A stretch of DNA of 64,000 nucleotides from Colias croceus (lineage: Eukaryota > Arthropoda > Insecta > Lepidoptera > Pieridae). The position numbers were made by a program, and so were the translations under genes. Positions within the stretch are counted from its first letter, which is position 1. Each line of letters opens with the position of its first letter. The stretch spans positions 10,664,001 through 10,728,000 of the forward strand of contig NC_059568.1 of assembly GCF_905220415.1 (NCBI RefSeq). The letters run 5' to 3'. Below the pieces are notes generated by a model. It saw nothing but the letters and a program-made list of their open reading frames with translations, was not told where the DNA came from and ran no database searches. Shown here piece after piece: positions 41,752 to 52,120 of the stretch.

Positions 41752-42027
41752 ATGATATTGATAGTATTTTTGTCTGTCATTAATAGCTCAATAATGCATA
41801 ATTTAAATAAAAAAATTAATGAAATTTTTGGTTTGGTTAATTTACCTCCGCTGGGGTTCGGAGATAGAATAATAATTAAAAACAATAATTTTTCAAAATC
41901 GAGACCAGATCCTAAATTAAATGTAAAAAGTCTTAATAGATTCTCAAAAATTCAGTTAACAAAAAACTTAAAGTCATTATTTACTCCTTGCCGCAGGCAA
42001 GTTGCACGTCTGCATATTTCGCTATAA
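41752..42027 (+). other. Unrecognised 91-codon frame with a hydrophobic N-terminus
   Basis: The ATG frame begins MILIVFLSVINSS, hydrophobic enough to suggest a short signal-like segment, then a Lys/Asn-rich body containing EIFGLVNLPPLGFG. The paralogous stretch in the next unit (from about 45553) keeps FGLVGLPPL but has a stop right after, and fold-back DNA separates it from its 5' part. Shared wording therefore reflects duplicated DNA, not proven coding. I would not call it a gene without transcript evidence. Confidence 0.2.
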
Positions 42028-42600
42028 TATATATCCAATAGTATACGGAAGCACGCTGCACCAGCACCAGGATCACATAAACGAGATGAGATCTCGATTG
42101 ATTTTGAATTGCAACTACATTGTTTTAGAGCGCCTTCACATTAAGGAGACTTAGCAGCGCGGCCTGCACGACTGTAAAATTCATAAAACAAATAGAAGCG
42201 CGGCTGTTGTGCGCTGCCGTCGCGACCAACGCGTACTGTCAAATCAGCTATGAGACCAGAGTTGCAAGCGCACGTAAATATAAGCCGAACGATTTATTTT
42301 GGAAATTCATGAGCGTTGTTGGGGGGGACTTTTTCATACAATTAAGACCACAGTACTTTAAAAAACTGGAATGAATGATGTGCATTATTTATTCCTGCTT
42401 TGCTGTTGATTTTTTGTTGAAATATTTTCCCTTCGGAATCCCTTTTTTTAAATGAAGTGCATCACACTTCAAAACTGCAACGCGGCTGCTGTGAAGTCGC
42501 TCTTATTTTAAATATTAGAGCATGCGTAGTTGAACGTGTACGGAAGTCCCGCCTCTTGCTGTTTTATGACTAAAGGGGCGTATAAGGGCTGCTACTGACA
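42005..42600 (-). repeat. GCATGC-core element, family E copy 1, split by a MITE
   Basis: Family E order (minus here) is: gcagcccttatacgcccctt, aacaagaggcgggacttccg, caactacgcatgctc, tttattg, gagaactcttctcgtttatg, cggtcctggtgcaggtgcat, cgtacttcc, actattggatat, gcggcaaag. The MITE at 42128-42502 lies between GCATGC and the TTATG core. Confidence 0.82.
42125..42505. mobile_element. PIF/Harbinger-like MITE inside E1, TTA duplication
   Basis: The body 42128-42502 starts gagcgccttcacatt and ends tgtgaagtcgctc. TTA is at 42125-42127 and 42503-42505. Uninterrupted E copies (for example 55.9 kb) read ttgttttat-type sequence at the same place, which is the empty site. Confidence 0.78.
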
Positions 42601-43035
42601 TATACATTGATAACATTTCTTAAAACAATATGATATGAACAAAGCATTAGTCGACCTTACAAATAAACGACTAGACATGACTACTAAACATTGCAAAGCT
42701 AATCCTAGCAGCGTTTTATCGATTACATACAACCCGGTTCTGTTTAAGCTCGATATAAGCTCGATGTCACTAATCTGGCCGATACGAATCACAGTTTTTA
42801 TTTTTTATTTTTCTCAGAAATGTTAATAATGATAAAAAAGCTCTAACCAAAGTTGAACCTTTTAAAATTCTATATAAAATAGAAATACTATCATTTTTAT
42901 TTATAAGAGTTAGAGCTTCCTGAGAGTCTCATTATACATCTCGTAGACGGTCAGTTGTACCATCAGTAGTTATTGGAATTTTTGGAATTATAATTTCACT
43001 TACATTATTAATGTATACTTGTTAAAGCACATAAA
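42601..43035. other. E-to-D spacer
   Basis: Shares gaccttacaaataaacgact, agacatgact and the aatttttggaattataattt stretch with 46256-46600. It parallels the D-E spacers on the inverted blocks. Overlapping frames on both strands near 42592-42826 are not conserved. Confidence 0.5.
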
Positions 43036-43170
43036 ATTTTATTGCAGCCCTATATCCTTTTGCATAGCGCATGCGGGTGTCCTTGATAACAGTAAACCTC
43101 TTCTCTTTTATGGACATCTGGTGATGGCGTATCAAAAGTTTTGCCGCTAAAAGTTTCATAAAAACTTTTT
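43036..43170 (+). repeat. GCATGC-core element, family D copy 2
   Basis: attgcagccctatatccttt, tgcatagcgcatgcgggtgt, ccttgataacagtaaacctc, ttctcttttatggacatctg, gtgatggcgtatcaaaagtt, ttgccgct. The GGTGTCC/GGACATC pairing is intact. Confidence 0.87.
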
Positions 43171-43599
43171 TCGCTCCTTTTTCACTCAGTATTTATTTTC
43201 CAAAAATACTTGTGGGTTTCAAATAGTACGATTTTCTTAAACTTTATTAAATTGTTAGGAAATGAAATCTACCTGAAAAACATAACATATTTACGATCAT
43301 TTCACACTTAATACAGCTGTTAGTTCAGTAGAGTCTAAACTTTCTAATGCTGCAGTCAACAAATTTCTATTGAAGCACTTTCTTTAAAGTTTTGAATATT
43401 TTTCTTATAGAGTAATGTTATTTGGATCACCTAAAAACCACTGCGCAGATTTTAACGACATTATTGTAATTATATTTTGTAGATAATCTAATAATATTAG
43501 GTCATTTATCGCTACTTTCATATTATAAAATATGTTGTAGTAAATCTGTCTTCATACGTAACGATTCGGGATGAGATTTGGTTGAGGAAGAATGTAATT
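43171..43599. other. Spacer
   Basis: AT-rich, no gene seen. Confidence 0.4.
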
Positions 43600-43809
43600 T
43601 ATTTATAGTGAATAATAGTATTAATAATCGTTGTTCAAAGGCAGTTAGGAGCAAGGAAAACGTGAATCTACTGGAATGGAGTTCACTCTTAATTCACTCG
43701 CAAACGTATGGTTAAAAATAACATTTTCTAATTCTATCACTGTCTTCGTTTAGAATTCATTTGGCAGCACATGTGAAAAAATAAAAATTAATGCAAAATA
43801 ACAAAAGAA

Positions 43810-43881
43810 CTCCCCGGCGGGGAATCGAACCCCGATCTCCCACGTGACAGGCGGGAATACTAGCCGTTGTACTACCGAGGA
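43810..43881 (-). tRNA. tRNA-Asp (anticodon GTC), copy 2
   Basis: Differs from copy 1 by a single base in the D loop (GGCTAG for GGCCAG). All stems, the GTC anticodon, box A and box B are intact. The minus-strand downstream flank (ttcttttgttatttt) gives the T-run terminator. Copy number and identity point to recent duplication with the surrounding segment. Probably functional for Asp decoding. Confidence 0.9.
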
Positions 43882-44176
43882 TTGTTTATATTTCATAAAT
43901 TCGGCTTGATAATTGTATAATTCCCTACAGCTCATGCGCGAGTGTATTGGTTTTATGCATTTGTTTTACAGACGATTTCAGACAATGGACTACTAAATAA
44001 TTTAATACTGAAAACACAGATGGCACTTGAATTAAAAGCTAATAAATAAACGATGTCGTATTTATGATACAATTAATATATAATTCTAAATTAAAGATGG
44101 CATGAAGCACATTTTGAAAAGCATAGTATCATAGTCAACGCCGACTTACATCTGCTAACAGTTTCACATTGTAAAT

Positions 44177-44211
44177 AAGTAATATCGTGCTGGAACCGCA
44201 CGATATTACTT
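44177..44211. repeat. 14-bp perfect hairpin made by a local inverted copy
   Basis: aagtaatatcgtgc, loop tggaacc, gcacgatattactt. In the paralogue at 41169-41200 the same spot reads agtaatatcgtgcggttcca, and the extra bases here are its exact complement. This is the signature of replication template switching. Confidence 0.85.
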
Positions 44212-44827
44212 ACTATTTTGGCATGACGCCAAGAATATGACTGCCTTCACATCAAATAACGAAAATAAATATAAAAAGAATTGCGACTCCTTCCAAAGTG
44301 TTAAAAAGTTAAATTCCTATCATTATTAAAAATTTCTAGTTTGTTCGTACGTTTATTTAAAGTTTACTCAGATCTGTAAACAAGAAAACGATATCTTGAT
44401 TTAACTAATTTTACAATCTATTCCTATTGGCTTATAACTTAAAAGATATTAAATTAATAATATTTATTAGTTAGGATAGTAGTAGAATGAAATACCCACG
44501 ACAATCTAACCATATCTACGAATTGGCTACAGCGTAGCAAAATCGTAGCTCGGCTACGAACGGTGTTGTTAAACTAAATCAAGCCAACGACCGTAGATGT
44601 CACTTTAATTGAAGATATTCATTTTCGGTGCATCTGTTGCTATATCCATCTTGTGTCTGTTATGTATCAAGATATAATTTAACAGTTTAAAATATTATTC
44701 ATTTTTATTCCATTATTATTTTTCCGTCCTTAATAGCTCAATAATTTATAATTTAAATAAGCAACAACAATACGGCCTTTTAACGCGCCGACTTGTTTAT
44801 AATATGAATAAATAAATAATATCTTCT

Positions 44828-45452
44828 TATACAGGGTTAAGGTACAAGTCCGAGACGGGCCGCAGACCGCAAACTGCAACAGAAAACTGCAAGCGACAAC
44901 ACTTGTTTCTATGAACATCTATGAATCGCTGCGCGTCGCGTCTGCAGGCAGCAGTGTCGCCGCGCTTAGAATCAATTTCATAGATGTTCATAGAAACAAG
45001 TGGTGTCGCTTGCAGTTTGCGGTCTGCGGCCCGTCTCGGACTTGTACTTACTTTTACTTGTAAAACACCAGCAACCTCGCAGGACAAGATAGCTAACATC
45101 ATAAGTAACAACATATTTTGTTCTATGACTTTTGATAATTTGTTAGATTTTATTTTCATACAAAAATAAATATTAATTTAATTTTAAGTTTGAATATTAT
45201 AAATTCTACGCGCATCCCAAAAATTACGTAAACGAGAAGCGAAAGAGAGGTGGAAGGGGGCGTCGCTTCGTCCTTTCGATAATGATTAGAACATGGACTT
45301 ACAAATGTTAGGAGAGTACAATAAAAGCTTAAAAAATCATTTTAAAATAATTTATTGCGTTATGCCAAAAGTCGTAGAACAAATGTTGTTACTTATGATG
45401 TTAGCTATCTTGTCCTGCGAGGTTGCTGGTGTTTTACAAGTAACCCTGTATA
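44828..45452. mobile_element. TA-flanked non-autonomous element with 'cagggtta' ends and fold-back interior
   Basis: tatacagggttaag at the left and taaccctgtata at the right, TA on both sides. Inside, 44845-44925 (gtccgagacgggccgcagac, cgcaaactgcaa, acttgtttctatgaacatct) pairs with 44975-45050, and 45062-45130 (aaaacaccagcaacctcgca) pairs with 45360-45437. It separates the 5' and 3' parts of the 41752-42027 paralogue. Frames of 60-110 codons here are hairpin by-products. Confidence 0.8.
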
Positions 45453-45740
45453 ATTTATTTATTCATATAATAATAATAATCATCCATCTTCTTCATCTAT
45501 ACCTATATTATATCATTAAAATTGTCTTTGACCATGGAATCAATTTATTTTGATAAATGTTTGGTTTGGTTGGTTTGCCTCCGTTGTAATTCGGATATAT
45601 AATAATAAAAAAAGAATTAAAAATATCCAAAAAACCAAAACACCCCAGCTTAGGTGGAGACGAGTTGCTAGTTAAAATAACAAAACTCAAAATGGATTCA
45701 CAAAAATTCAGTTAACAAAAACACGATGCCTTAATAATCT
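45453..45740. other. Continuation of duplicated unit sequence
   Basis: From about 45553 this is the diverged paralogue of 41840-41960 (tttggtttggttggtttgcc). No gene. Confidence 0.5.
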
Positions 45741-46225
45741 TTGCCGCAAGTAAGTTGCACATCTGCACGTTTCGATATATATCCAATAGTAAACGGAAGC
45801 AGGATGCACCTGAACCAGGACCGCATAAACGAGAAGAGTTCACTAATAATTTCAAGTGCAACTATTTTGTTTTATTGTAAACTTGAGAGCATGCGTAATT
45901 GAACGTGGAAGGAAGTCCCGCCTCTTGTTTACCAGAACACAAGTACTATACAGGGGGTACTTGATAAGTGTGCATTGATTAATAATGCATTCATTCAATA
46001 GTTATTCCGAAACTATTGAATGAATGAATGAATGAAAGCCTTTATTGCAAGAAAAATTATCGAAAGTACTTAACCTAATGCATTTTACTCATTAGGGTAC
46101 CTAAAGTACTTTCGATATCAGTTTAAAGTTTTTTAATATCTGCAATACTTACGAATAAGCGCTTGTGCACACTTAACGATTACACCCTGTATAAAGGGGC
46201 GTATAAGGGCCGCTACTGATGTATA
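45741..46225 (-). repeat. GCATGC-core element, family E copy 2, split by a fold-back MITE
   Basis: gccgcaagtaagttgcac, ccaatagtaaacggaagcag, gatgcacctgaaccaggacc, gcataaacgagaagagttca, gagcatgcgtaattgaacgt, ggaagtcccgcctcttg, aacacaagtac, then the MITE, then aaaggggcgtataagggccg. Confidence 0.85.
45947..46193. mobile_element. Diverged relative of the 1751-2288 MITE, inside E2
   Basis: tatacagggggtacttgata to tgcacacttaacgattacac and cctgtata. Shares aaagtacttt, taatg-catttt and the right end with the nested element in the 1.2-2.5 kb hAT. A (GAAT)n run lies at about 46019-46036. TA flanks both sides. Confidence 0.75.
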
Positions 46226-46600
46226 TTGAAAACATTTTGTTTAAATAATTATTAAATGGACGAAGCTTACAAATAGATGGCTAGACATCACAACGAACCA
46301 GCAAAGCTTATCCTCGCAACGATAAAATATATCGACTACCAACCCGGTACCTAGTTCAATTACCTAGTACCTAGTTAATTGAAATAAAAAAAGCGAGAGG
46401 CAAATTTGGGTGAAGAGCTTGGCTTTGCCATAGATCTTTAAATTCTCTACAAAAATAAAAATATTATCTTTATTTAAGAGTCACAGTTTTTGAGATTTCA
46501 CGATCATGCAGTGCTCGTAGACAGCTGTACCACTATTAATTATTGGAACTTTTTAAATTTTGATTTCGTTTACATTATTAATTTATACTTCTTAAAGCAT
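46226..46600. other. E-to-D spacer
   Basis: Paralogous to 42601-43035. No gene. Confidence 0.45.
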
Positions 46601-46745
46601 ATAATTTGATTGCAACCATATATCATTTTGCAGAGCGCATGCGGGTATCCTTGATAACAGTAAACCTCTTCGCTTTTATGGAAATCTGGTGATAGCCTAT
46701 CAAAAGTTTTGCCGCTAAAAGATATATAAAAACTTTATCGCGACT
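46601..46745 (+). repeat. GCATGC-core element, family D copy 3
   Basis: attgcaaccatatatcattt, tgcagagcgcatgcgggtat, ccttgataacagtaaacctc, ttcgcttttatggaaatctg, gtgatagcctatcaaaagtt, ttgccgct. The possible GGTATCC/GGAAATC stem has an A-A mismatch. Confidence 0.86.
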
Positions 46746-47687
46746 TTTTAATTCACTGTTCATTTCCCAAAAATTTATTGTGAAATACCAAGGGCGAGCT
46801 GACCGCTAGTAGATAATATAACAGTTATACAAGACCAAAAATAAATTCTGCAAGTATACAGTTAAATAATAACGGTCTTACTAATAAAATGTTACCCATT
46901 CGCTATTCAATGGATTAGTTATTGCAATAACCTGTCTTGTTTTTATGATTGACGTTTCATGTGAGCAAGAGCAGGATACAGCTATGGTAGAAAATGTTTA
47001 AAATATATCCATTGTTTAACTTTTTATTAGTAAATCCGTAAGAAAATAAACATGAAAAAGGTACCTACGTCACTACGTACCGCACTCGGTAGTACACTCG
47101 GAAGTCGGAAGTACTCGGTAGTATACATAGACATTCGCGAATGTATGCAGCCTTGGTATAGTTGCTGCAGTTTGTTGCAAATGCAACTTAGCCGGTTATC
47201 AAGGCGAAAACATCTGTCATAAAGTTTTGTTTCAGTGAAAACTTTACCTTGTGCAATTGAAACATCTTATTTCCGTATAGATTGAAAATTTAAGTTGATT
47301 TAAAAAAAAATGTAAAACATGGCCGATGTTCAAGCTGTTGCTTGGTGTTCATGGAATTCTGGCAGAGCTAATTAATACTTTGACGCCTCTTAGAAGAATC
47401 TACGATATGTTTGTTCAAAAACAACATAAACTAGAATTGCAAATTAACGTTAAGTATAATTTTCTATAATAAAAAATAGTTTTATGTCGGTTTCAAAGAA
47501 CTTTTTAAGCCTACTTTGAAGGTACATATAATAGGGAATCATTTAGTCGCTATGGAATAAGTTCATTAATCAATTATTATTATACTTATATACTATAAGT
47601 GTAGGAGAATGACGATGCAACACCACTAGATATTCATAAATATGAAGAGTTGTTACTAGTGCAAAAATCATATATCTATTGCGTTAT
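46746..47687. other. Spacer, no gene seen
   Basis: Short GT/AC-rich run of 'cactcggtagtacactcgga' type at about 47080-47130. Otherwise AT-rich. Confidence 0.4.
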
Positions 47688-47750
47688 GTTTGGAGCATGC
47701 GTAGTCAATGATAAGGGCGTTTAAGGGGTGCTGCTCGCGTTCATTGAAAT
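47688..47750 (-). repeat. Remnant of a family E element
   Basis: ttggagcatgcgtagtcaat, gataagggcgtttaaggggt, gctgct. Only the GCATGC-side end is recognisable. Confidence 0.6.
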
Positions 47751-48195
47751 AATTTATTTATAATAACAATTGTAAACAAATTGTAAAATGATTAGAGCAG
47801 GCTCCAAGGAGATATTCGTTTGCAAAAATAGCGGACCTAAATCTGACTTCTGATATATATTGTATAGATCCCAGACATCCTATAGACAGATGTTGCCAAC
47901 CAGTTTTGTGGTCCCCCTCCCTCCACCCCGGTAATTAAATATGGCATACAAAGAAAAAAATAAAAATTTCCAAAACATGCCGTGTGGCATCAAATGAAAG
48001 AGCTTATTGAGTAGATCACGAATATATAGCATACTATAACATTTCTTACACTTTCTCTAAGATTTTTTAGAAAATTTACGAAAATGCTCCATTTTTGAGT
48101 TAACTTTAAACCACTATAGATTGAAAACTCATGAATATATTTTTTAAATTATTATTTTAAATAATTAACAATAGTCCATTGTTTACGATTCAATA
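47751..48195. other. Spacer
   Basis: AT-rich apart from 'ggtccccctccctccacccc' near 47910. No gene. Confidence 0.4.
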
Positions 48196-48218
48196 GTTCG
48201 AAATATAATATAAGTGAG

Positions 48219-48765
48219 CTATATGTATGTGGTGGATTTGATGACCCCACAAAATGTTTAAAATTGCAAGGCGCAACTTTCACTGAAGTTACCGATTTGA
48301 AATCTAATCACACAGAGGCTGATTCAAGAATGTTCTGCCATACTTTTCATTCTGCCAAACACAACGACAGTGCAGAGGGGTTAGACAAGTGGCTTTCGTT
48401 TAGCGTAACGTTTGATAGAATAGATTATGAATGTATGAGATTGACATAAGCTGTAGATAAATGTATCGACAGCTTACGTCAATCTCATACATTCATAATC
48501 TATTCTATCAAACGTTACGCTAAATTTGATAGAATAGATTATGAATGTATGAGATTGACATAAGCTGTAGATAAATGTATCGACAGCTTACGTCAATCTC
48601 ATACATTCATAATCTATTCTATCAAACGTTACGCTAAACGAAAGCCACTTGTCTAGGGGGGCAGAGATAATTATTCGCCCTGACACCGATATTTTTATAT
48701 TAGGCCTTTATTTCTGGCATAAACTTGAAAATATACTCGCCATCTTTGTATCCATATGAAAAACA
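48219..48765 (+). pseudogene. Fragment of an uncharacterised transposon-associated protein, broken by a palindrome
   Basis: Before the break the plus strand reads LYVCGGFDDPTKCLKLQG, then EVTDLKSNHTEADSRMFCH. After it, from about 48660, it reads EIIIRPDTDIFILGLYFWHK. As I recall, an 'SN..EADTR' motif followed some tens of residues later by an 'IRSPDTDV' motif and an LYFWH-like end is typical of large uncharacterised proteins repeated in animal genomes and taken to be transposon-encoded. Order and spacing fit. A 274-bp inverted structure (48382-48655) now lies between the motifs, and no start, end or other domain remains. I am fairly sure it is a protein remnant, less sure of the family. Confidence 0.6.
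48382..48655. repeat. Double hairpin: nested inverted and direct repeats
   Basis: The outer ends (tagacaagtggctttcg, and its complement ending at 48655) enclose two consecutive hairpins built from the same roughly 55-bp stem (gatagaatagattatgaatg, tatgagattgacataagctg, t), each with the loop agataaatgtatcg. The sequence therefore runs forward, reverse, forward, reverse. It could arise from local template switching. Host sequence continues on both sides. Confidence 0.87.
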
Positions 48766-48796
48766 AATAGAAAGTTTGGCAAACTAGGGAGGAAAC

Positions 48797-48912
48797 GAAC
48801 GAAGGTTGCCTGGCAGAGATGGCTTTGAGCCATAAGGCCGCCGTTTTGTTGTATTTTTATTTTATAAGACTTTTGTACAATGAAGACTAAATAAATAAAT
48901 AAATAAATAAAC
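48797..48912 (+). repeat. 3' end of a non-LTR retrotransposon
   Basis: ggttgcctggcagagatggc, tttgagccataaggccgccg, tttgttgtattttt, then (TAAA)n at about 48886-48910. This matches the 3' end of a widespread lepidopteran LINE as I remember it (RTE- or CR1-type). No coding part is present. Confidence 0.75.
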
Positions 48913-49009
48913 TTTCGAACGAATCGTCATTTAAGCACCCATAATGTGTTCCTAGCACAATTAATATCAAATTGAACAATCCGCCCTGGAAAATGAAAAT
49001 GCAAATTTT

Positions 49010-49152
49010 ATTGCAACCCTATATCGTTTTTCAATAAGCATGTGGGTATTTGATAAAGTTTTAAAACCTCTTTACATTTATGAATATCTGGTGAGCGTGT
49101 AGAAAGTTATATAGCTAGATATATTATTTTGTTAAAACTTTTTCGCGCCACT
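49010..49152 (+). repeat. GCATGC-core element, family D copy 4
   Basis: attgcaaccctatatcgttt, aataagcatgtgggtatttg, ataaagttttaaaacctctt, tacatttatgaatatctggt, gagcgtgtag, agatatattattttgttaaa. The candidate stem keeps pairing with both sides changed (GGTATTT/GAATATC versus GGTGTCC/GGACATC). Confidence 0.8.
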
Positions 49153-49980
49153 TAGATTTATAGTTTCAGCTGTATTTTATTGGACATTTTTTGCATTAAT
49201 TCTTTTTTATTCGTAACTATTTATTACATTATAAGTAAATTGATAAATAAGAAAAATGCACAACTGTTTAATAATAGCTACTACTATTATTATAATACGT
49301 ATATACAGTATACTTCATTAATTTCTTTCGAAGTATACGGTAAATATGTAGTATTTTTTATTAATTTATGTTTTGTAGCACATTATAAATAAATATTGAA
49401 AAATAATTGTCAATGAAGCAAAAATACTGCACAATTTGTTTCAATGACATAATTTAAAAAAAGCTATAGGAGAACTTGAAACTCTTGGTTATGCGATGAA
49501 AGAGCTTGAAGTTGCATTTTCTGCAACAAACTACTGCACATGTACCAAGGCGGCATAAGCGAGCGAAAGTCTAGGCTTTTGCGGGGTCATGAGTCATGAC
49601 CTATCTGGATGCATTGTGGGCGTGGCTTAATTATTCAGGGTGGTTGGAGGGTGGCTGAAAGCTTGCCACTTCACAAATTATGCCACATACAGGGGTACCT
49701 GATACTAGAATCGTGTTTTTAGTTATTCTGTAATGCGGATTGTACTGATATTTGTTTTTTTTTGATTAAATAATATAATATAATATACAGTAAATAGGAA
49801 TAACTATGCTTAAACATGAATAGTCAATTGCTTCTATTTTAAAAAACAGAAGCATTATGGAAACATTGATATAAAACACATGCTCGTACTAGTCTAACCG
49901 TTATTAATTTTAATAAGCCCTATCTAATGTCGAATAAGTAATTTTTTAACTCAGAATTATTTTAAAATTTCAAACTCTGG
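49153..49980. other. Spacer, no gene seen
   Basis: The 70-codon plus frame at 49180-49392 is Tyr/Phe/Ile-rich, as AT-rich DNA produces. Around 49540-49680 there is more mixed sequence (gcgagcgaaagtctaggct) without a feature. Confidence 0.4.
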
Positions 49981-50230
49981 GGTGGAAATTACGATACTTG
50001 TATTCGGGCAAACAAGAGGCGGGACTTCCGTCGACGTTTAACTACGCATGCTCTAAAGTTTACAATAAAACAATAACGTTCATCAACAGTCATACATGAA
50101 ATCAAACGATAATTACTCTTTGCGTTTATGCGGTCCTGGTGCAGGTGCATCGTACTTCCGTATATTATTGGATATAGCGGCAACATGCAGATGTGCAATT
50201 GTGCAACTTTCCTGCGGCAAAGATTAATAA
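49981..50230 (+). repeat. GCATGC-core element, family E copy 3
   Basis: aacaagaggcgggacttccg, tcgacgtttaactacgcatg, ctctaaagtttacaataaaa, ttgcgtttatgcggtcctgg, tgcaggtgcatcgtacttcc, gtatattattggatatagcg, tcctgcggcaaagatt. The 69-codon minus frame is its shadow. Confidence 0.86.
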
Positions 50231-50459
50231 TTACGGCATCGTGTCATTTGTCAACTGATTTTTTGTGAATCCAGTGTTGAGACCATATTTTATTGTTTTA
50301 ATGTTAAAACTTAAGAATACTTATTTTTTTTATAATTTTTTTTTTATATAATTTTTTTGTACCTTTACATTTATTTAATTTTTTATGTTAAACGAAAAAT
50401 ACAAAACAAAATATGGTTTTGTTTTATGTCACTTTATCAATAAATAATCAATAACAAAT

Positions 50460-50600
50460 CGAAATGTATTAGGCCATTGAAATGTTACATTTTTAGGCCT
50501 TACCTTGCCTTTTTTAGACGATGCAATTTTTTTTTATGTGTAGCGGGGGTCAGTGTGAAGCTAACACCAATTTTGTGGGTCGCCACCCTCGTCAATCTTG
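50460..50600 (+). repeat. Partial copy of the inverted-repeat element at 63590-63768
   Basis: ggccattgaaatgttacatt, tttaggccttaccttgcctt, ttttagacgatgcaat, gggggtcagtgtgaag. The right arm is lost. Confidence 0.7.
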
Positions 50601-50684
50601 AAAATAGCGGTTCATATGGTTTTTACGATATATCTCTTGCGAAAGATTAGGAAAAACGTACCGGTCCAGCCTTAGTATTTTTTG

Positions 50685-50860
50685 TATATAAAAAATGAAG
50701 AAGTCGCGAAAAAGTTTTGTTAAACATATAAATATTATAGCGGCAAAACTTTACGTTATCACCAGATTTCCATAAAAGAGAAGAGGTTTACTGTGATCAA
50801 GGACACGCGCGTGCGTTGTATAATAAATACGATATAGGGTTGTAATTAAATTTACGCTTC
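50685..50860 (-). repeat. GCATGC-core element, family D copy 5
   Basis: Complement of tacaaccctatatcgtattt, gtgtccttgatcacagtaaa, cctcttctcttttatggaaa, tctggtgataacgtaaagtt, ttgccgc. GCATGC has become GCACGC. Confidence 0.82.
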
Positions 50861-50924
50861 CTTCGGTCGTATAAATAGATAAATATAAACGAAATAATTA
50901 TTGAAAAAAACTCATTAAGGGTCA

Positions 50925-50995
50925 TCATCATGGGTGCACGCAGAGCGATCAGCTTCGCAAAGCAATTGCTGCGTGGAGCAGCCTGTATTTTAAAC
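50925..50995 (-). repeat. Fragment of a 'ctgcgcgtagcagcc' element
   Basis: gcacgcagagcgatcagctt, cgcaaagcaattgctgcgtg, gagcagcctgta. Related to both ends of 54650-55425 and to 60134-60195. Confidence 0.6.
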
Positions 50996-51035
50996 CAAGA
51001 AATTTAACATAGGCTAAAATATATATATTTTATTA

Positions 51036-51275
51036 TCCATACTAATATTATAAATGCGAAAGTAACTCTGTCTGTCTGTCTGTTACCCAATCACGCCTAA
51101 ATTACTTAACCAATTTTCATGAAATTTGGTATGTAGATATTTTAATACCCGAGAAAGGCAGGCTCCTTTTTATCCCGGGAAAATGACGCAACCCCGGAAA
51201 TCCCAGGGGAACGGGAACTATGCGGGTTTTTCTTTGAATGCGCGGGCGAAGCCGCGGGCGGAAACCTATTACTCA
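51036..51275 (-). repeat. Lepidopteran tail repeat, minus copy
   Basis: ttatccatactaatattata, aatgcgaaagtaactctgtc, (tgtc)n, ttacccaatcacgcctaaat, cccgagaaaggcaggctcct, ggggaacgggaactatgcgg, gcgggcgaagccgcgggcgg. The 69-codon plus frame starting at 51126 is inside it. Confidence 0.87.
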
Positions 51276-51660
51276 ATATACAACTTTTTATATCAAAAAT
51301 GCTGTCTACATTTCCACGATTTTATCAGAGAATAATTTTTAATGCATCGTGTTAATTAATAGATGACTTTGATCACTTTCAAAATCATCGGATAGATCGG
51401 ACATCAGAACAAAGCTAAATGTATAATAACAAATAACAAACTAAGCATATTCAAAATAACTCAATACTTTTATGATTTTTTATAACTGCAGCATTAGAAG
51501 AGTTGGACCCTGTTTAGTGACAGTTTTTGTTTTGTGTAATTACAATGGATAGAAAATACAGTGAACTTTCACTAACATCATGTTTTATGTTTGTTATGTA
51601 TTCTAGCTATGATTTTATTTCCCAACTAAATATTAGGATAAACGTACCGATCAAGCCTTA
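51276..51660. other. Spacer
   Basis: Shares 'gcagcattagaagagttgga' with spacers beside other D copies (56866, 60599). No gene. Confidence 0.45.
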
Positions 51661-51830
51661 GTATAGATAAACAATGAAAAAGGCGCGAAATAGTTTTGTT
51701 AAATAATATAGCGGCAAAACTTTTGAAACAATTATACCAGATTTCCATAAAAGAGAAGAGGTTCAGTGTTATCAAGGACACCCGCATGCGCTGTGGAAAA
51801 CGATGTAGGGTTGTATTAAAAGTTTCGCTT
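51661..51830 (-). repeat. GCATGC-core element, family D copy 6
   Basis: Complement of ttgcaaccct-like tacaaccctacatcgttttc, cacagcgcatgcgggtgtcc, ttgataacactgaacctctt, ctcttttatggaaatctggt, ttgccgct. Followed at about 310 bp by E4, giving a divergent D(-)E(+) pair. Confidence 0.86.
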
Positions 51831-52120
51831 CCTTCGGTCGTTTAAATAGTTAAAGGAAGCAAAAAAACTTAAAACTTGATCGATTGAGCAATTGCTGTGC
51901 CTTTTTATATTCGACCTTACAAATACGACGAATATAAACCGAATAGCAAGGAAGAATAAGTCGCTATATCAAACGTGAACTAGTAACCGGGATATATTCG
52001 ATACAACGTTGCTAGGACAAGCTTCGCTATATTTAGTTGTCATGTCTAGCTGTTGATTTGTAAGGCTTTTTAATGCTTCGTATAATAATCTATAATTAAA
52101 AATAATATTATATATTACTA
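51831..52120. other. D-to-E spacer
   Basis: Shares atagcaaggaagaataagtc, tgtctagctgttgatttgta and atgcttcgtataataatcta with 55690-55830. No gene. Confidence 0.5.

Larger units (their letters stand above)
43600..44640. repeat. tRNA-bearing segment, copy 2
   Basis: Direct duplicate of 40600-41640, ordered identically. The main differences are small indels near 44300-44420 and an inverted insertion at 44191-44211. Confidence 0.88.

Noticed and set aside
44827..45169. Frames of 61-110 codons around 45 kb
   Set aside because: Produced by the fold-back interior of a TA-flanked element on both strands.
49180..49392. 70-codon Tyr/Phe/Ile-rich plus frame as a membrane peptide
   Set aside because: Composition is what AT-rich non-coding DNA gives; no conservation in other units.
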